This document shows positions 24,982 to 27,648 of a DNA stretch of 27,648 bases, piece by piece. The notes beneath the pieces are model-generated. The model saw nothing but the letters and a program-made list of their open reading frames with translations, was not told the origin of the DNA and searched no databases. Origin of the DNA: CAZMXI01 sp964570205. Lineage in GTDB: Bacteria; Planctomycetota; Phycisphaerae; Tepidisphaerales; Tepidisphaeraceae. The position numbers and the translations under genes are program-made. The DNA is taken from positions 1 to 27,648 of the forward strand of contig CAZMXI010000052.1 of the NCBI GenBank assembly GCA_964570205.1, read 5' to 3'. Within the stretch, counting starts at the first letter, position 1. The number at the start of each line of letters is the position of its first letter.

Positions 24982-25818
24982 TCACTTGCCGATCCGCCGA
25001 AGCGTCGCCAGCGCCTGCTTGGGCACGTCAAAGCCCCGCCCGCCATCTCCGCCCGCCTCCACGATGTACCACTGCGTCTTCTGCGTCATCTCGCAGAGCT
25101 GGAATACTTCCTTGTAGTAGTCGCCGTCGAATGTCTTGTCCTGGTACTCGCGCAGATGGATGCTCGCCCCGCGCCCGGGGAACTTCTTCAGCATCGCGAT
25201 CGGGTCGCCATCGCCCGAAAGGCAGTTGCCTATATCCATCTGCATCACGACATCAGGCGCAGCGCTGCTGAACAGGATATCCCACGCGAACCGGCCGCCG
25301 ATCTTCACGAAATCGAAACCGTGCGCGTGATACCCCACCCGCATCCCCTGCTTCCGAACCTTCTCGGCCGCCGCGCCCAGAAACTCCGCCAGCCCCTTGA
25401 TCGTCTCCTCCGACTTCATCCGCTCCTGCGCTGCCGCAACGATGAGCAGCTTGTTCCCGAGGATCTGGTTGTTCTCGACCGTGCGGGCCAGGTTCGAATC
25501 CTCCAGCGCCTTGAGCTGAAGGTGCATGCCGCAGCACTTCAGCCCGTTGTCATCCAGCATCGCGCGCAACTGCTTGGCGCTGTAGTCCTTGAATACCGCC
25601 GGCGTCCCGCCGTACCCCCAGAACTCCACCGCCTGATACCCCAGCCCCGCCACCGCCTTCAGCGTCCGCGGCACATCCGCCTCGAATTCCCCGCGCACGG
25701 CATAAAGCTGAATCCCGATCGGTATCTTCCCCGCCTCCCCCGCCAGCCCACGAGCAGCGCTCAGCCCAGCGGCCGCCGCAACACTCGCCTTCAAAACCGC
25801 TCTTCGTGACATGCTCAT
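24982..25818 (-). CDS. Sugar phosphate isomerase/epimerase-type TIM barrel, Tat-exported
   Basis: The protein has 278 residues. The start at 25818 follows GGAGG with 5-base spacing; a second ATG at 25812 is possible. The N-terminus is a twin-arginine signal (SMSRRAVLKASVAAAAG) ending near ARGLAGEAG. The rest is a xylose isomerase-like barrel (PF01261) with IGIQLYAVRGEF in strand one, GYQAVEFWGYGG, GYHAHGFDF, VVMQMDIGN, ASIHLREYQ and IVEAGGDG, which hold the His, Asp and Glu metal ligands of the family. The true substrate is unknown. Proteins of this type next to Gfo/Idh/MocA oxidoreductases take part in 3-keto-sugar and related pathways in other bacteria, so an exported keto-sugar lyase or epimerase is plausible. 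First gene of the operon that ends at 21150. Confidence 0.88.
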   Translation of the reverse strand: MSMSRRAVLKASVAAAAGLSAARGLAGEAGKIPIGIQLYAVRGEFEADVPRTLKAVAGLGYQAVEFWGYGGTPAVFKDYSAKQLRAMLDDNGLKCCGMHLQLKALEDSNLARTVENNQILGNKLLIVAAAQERMKSEETIKGLAEFLGAAAEKVRKQGMRVGYHAHGFDFVKIGGRFAWDILFSSAAPDVVMQMDIGNCLSGDGDPIAMLKKFPGRGASIHLREYQDKTFDGDYYKEVFQLCEMTQKTQWYIVEAGGDGGRGFDVPKQALATLRRIGK

Positions 25819-25890
25819 GGATTCCTCCGCAGATAGCGCCGATTGGCCCGGAGATGCGCGGCCGGATTCGCCGATGCGGGCCTCACCATA

Positions 25891-25919
25891 GATATACCGC
25901 CCCGAGCGCCCCGCGTGAA
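25891..25919 (-). promoter_or_regulatory. Candidate promoter for isomerase-Gfo-FAD operon
   Basis: On the minus strand, TTCACG (25914-25919) and TATATC (25891-25896) are 17 bases apart, each a 4 of 6 match to consensus. The AT-rich -10 stands out in an otherwise very GC-rich gap. Transcription would start near 25884, about 66 bases before the ATG at 25818. Confidence 0.35.
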
Positions 25920-25981
25920 TCGACGCCCGCCGGGATTCCGCAACCGGGCATTTCCCCCCATCCTCAGTTAAGCTGTCTATC

Positions 25982-27648
25982 ATGCGGAACCACCTCTTCC
26001 CCATCGTGGTTGTCCTCTTCCTTTCATCCGGCTGGGTCCATAGCGCGACATTCCACTGCGACCCCGCCAAAGGCTCCCCCGATGGGGACGGCAGCGCCCA
26101 GCGCCCCTGGGGCACGATCGAGCAGGTCATCGCGCGCAAGCTCATCCAATCCCGCGATGCTTCCGGCAACGTCGCCAACCCCGCCGCGCCCGTCAAAGCC
26201 GGCGACACCATCCTCCTCCGCTCCGGCTGGCACGGCGCCATCCGCATCCCCAGCGGCTACAACGACCAGTTCATCACCATCGCCGCCGAGTCCGGCCAGT
26301 CGCCCCAGGTCGCCTTCGTCGAGATCCGCGACGGCCGCAAATGGCGCATCAAGGGCCTGACCATCTCCCCCTCGCTCTCACCGACGAAGCTCGACCGCGC
26401 CCCGCGCAACCTGGTCATGCTCGGCGAGCACGGCGGCGAAGACTCCGCCGAGCTGGTCGTCGAAGACTGCTTTGTCTATTCGGTCCTCGACGCCTCCGCC
26501 TGGACCGCCAAGGACTGGATCGAAAAGCCCGCCAGCGGCATCTGGCTCGGCCGACATGGCAAACGCCACATCGCCCGCAACAATTATGTCCTGAACACGC
26601 GATTCGGCATCAACCTCTGTGCCCCCGAATGCCTCTGCGAAGGCAACATCGTCGCCAACTTCTCCGGCGACGGCATCCGCGCCACCCGCGATGGGCTGGT
26701 CGTGCAATACAACGTGGTCAAGAACATCTTCGTCAGCGACGCCGACGGCGATAAGAACCACGATGACGGCATCCAGGTCTTCCTCTTCAACGCCGGCCGC
26801 GGCACGGTCCGCGACATCACCTTCCGCGGCAACATCATCCTCTCCCGCGAGGATGACTCGCTGCCCTTCCCCAACGCCATGCAGGGAATCGGCTGCTTCG
26901 ACGGCCCGCTGGTCAACTTCACCGTCGAAAAGAACATCGTCTGCGTCAACCACTATCACGGCATCTCGCTCTACGACGCCCAGGGCTGCACCATCCGCGA
27001 CAACGCTTGCTTCAGCCGCTGGGGCGGCCGTGCCATCCCATGGATCATGCTCGGCCAGAAGATCAACCAGGCTAAAGGCAACACCGTCCGCGACAATCTC
27101 GCCCACAGCTACAACTTCAAGGCCGACGCCCAGGTGAAATCGGAGAACAACGCCAGCGTGACAGAAGCTGCTTTCCGCCGGAAGCTGGACGAACTGGCGA
27201 CCTTCATCGACGACAGGTTCGGCAAGGTGCATCCCGTGGCGCAACGCCCTCGCCTCCTGGCAGGGCCCCGCGCTGCCGCGGCGTACTTCCCGCCGCCGGA
27301 ATCCCAGGGCGGCTGGCGGAGGCTCGACAAGCCGGAAGATCTCCGCCGGCTGGCCGGCGTGAACCCGGACAAGCTGCGTGCGCTGAAACAGTGGCTGCTC
27401 GACAGCGACAAACGCGACTTCGCCGCCGTCGTCATCCGGAATGGCTACATCGTCCTCGAGGTCGAGCGCGGGAATAGCGCCATAACCGATGCCCGCCGCG
27501 TCGCGTCCGTATCCAAGGCGGTCTGCGCCACGGTCCTGGCCGTCGCCTCCGAGCAGAGCCGCAACGGCCTGACGCCGCGCAAGATGACCTTCGACGACCC
27601 CGCCTTCGACTTCATCCCCTGGGCGCAGCCGCTCAGCGATCCCCGCAA
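25982..27648 (+). CDS. Beta-helix protein fused to a beta-lactamase-family serine hydrolase, cut by right edge
   Basis: The frame opens at 25982 and runs 555 codons to the window edge with no stop. MRNHLFPIVVVLFLSSGWVHS is a Sec signal, which supports this start although no Shine-Dalgarno is visible. Residues about 22-400 form a right-handed parallel beta-helix (WGTIEQVI, DTILLRSGWHGAIRI, then many coils of the NIVxxN type). After a linker rich in charge, Ala and Pro (about 400-450), the sequence changes to the class C beta-lactamase/penicillin-binding-protein-like fold: GVNPDKLRALKQWLL, FAAVVIRNGYIVLEVERG, and SVSK at 509-512 as the SxxK motif, with S509 nucleophile and K512 base. The Tyr and KTG-like motifs would lie beyond the edge. 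Serine hydrolases of this family are peptidases, esterases or lactamases. Here a glycan esterase guided by the beta-helix is an inference. Confidence 0.82.
   Translation, partial: MRNHLFPIVVVLFLSSGWVHSATFHCDPAKGSPDGDGSAQRPWGTIEQVIARKLIQSRDASGNVANPAAPVKAGDTILLRSGWHGAIRIPSGYNDQFITIAAESGQSPQVAFVEIRDGRKWRIKGLTISPSLSPTKLDRAPRNLVMLGEHGGEDSAELVVEDCFVYSVLDASAWTAKDWIEKPASGIWLGRHGKRHIARNNYVLNTRFGINLCAPECLCEGNIVANFSGDGIRATRDGLVVQYNVVKNIFVSDADGDKNHDDGIQVFLFNAGRGTVRDITFRGNIILSREDDSLPFPNAMQGIGCFDGPLVNFTVEKNIVCVNHYHGISLYDAQGCTIRDNACFSRWGGRAIPWIMLGQKINQAKGNTVRDNLAHSYNFKADAQVKSENNASVTEAAFRRKLDELATFIDDRFGKVHPVAQRPRLLAGPRAAAAYFPPPESQGGWRRLDKPEDLRRLAGVNPDKLRALKQWLLDSDKRDFAAVVIRNGYIVLEVERGNSAITDARRVASVSKAVCATVLAVASEQSRNGLTPRKMTFDDPAFDFIPWAQPLSDPR

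Overview
The window is high-GC bacterial DNA densely packed with genes for exported carbohydrate-active and redox proteins. Several features point to a planctomycete, or a close PVC relative, possibly of the Phycisphaerae type: Tat-exported Gfo/Idh/MocA oxidoreductases and sugar isomerases/epimerases, a hydrazine-synthase-alpha-like cytochrome, parallel beta-helix proteins ending in a D-x-GA-x-E tail, DUF5916 barrels, and (A/T)TRP(S/T)-rich linkers. The lineage is an inference from gene content. No rRNA, tRNA, CRISPR array, insertion sequence or phage gene was seen.

Layout. (1) At 1-661 (minus) is an exported Gfo/Idh/MocA oxidoreductase cut by the left edge. (2) At 748-10907 (plus) is a probable operon of four genes: a 1803-residue fusion of a discoidin-like domain, an HzsA-like propeller with three CxxCH haem sites and a GH67-like barrel; a PL10-type pectate lyase; a CBM9/DUF5916 outer-membrane barrel; and a Tat-exported hydroxypyruvate isomerase-like protein. 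A perfect 11-bp hairpin follows. (3) At 10993-12261 (minus) is an SH3-repeat exported protein with a good promoter, diverging from a GH140-like glycosidase at 12509-13918 (plus). (4) At 13943-16359 (minus) an SSS sodium/solute symporter is coupled by an ATGA overlap to a DHDPS/NAL-family aldolase. (5) At 16519-21140 (plus) a heparinase II/III-family lyase is coupled by an ATGA overlap to a tandem beta-helix protein. (6) At 21150-25818 (minus) is an operon of sugar isomerase/epimerase, Gfo/Idh/MocA oxidoreductase and FAD oxidoreductase flanked by carbohydrate-binding-like domains. (7) From 25982 to the right edge (plus) is a beta-helix protein continuing in frame into a serine hydrolase of the beta-lactamase family.

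Together the genes look like a locus for taking apart an acidic, probably pectin-like polysaccharide. Lyases and glycosidases outside the cytoplasm would release unsaturated or uronic sugars. A sodium-coupled symporter would bring monomers in, an aldolase would split a 2-keto-3-deoxy acid, and the exported oxidoreductases and isomerases would modify sugars by an oxidise-eliminate-reduce route. The substrate is inference. The most unusual pieces are the haem-protein/glycosidase fusion and the beta-helix/serine-hydrolase fusion. No gap between genes exceeds 300 bases.
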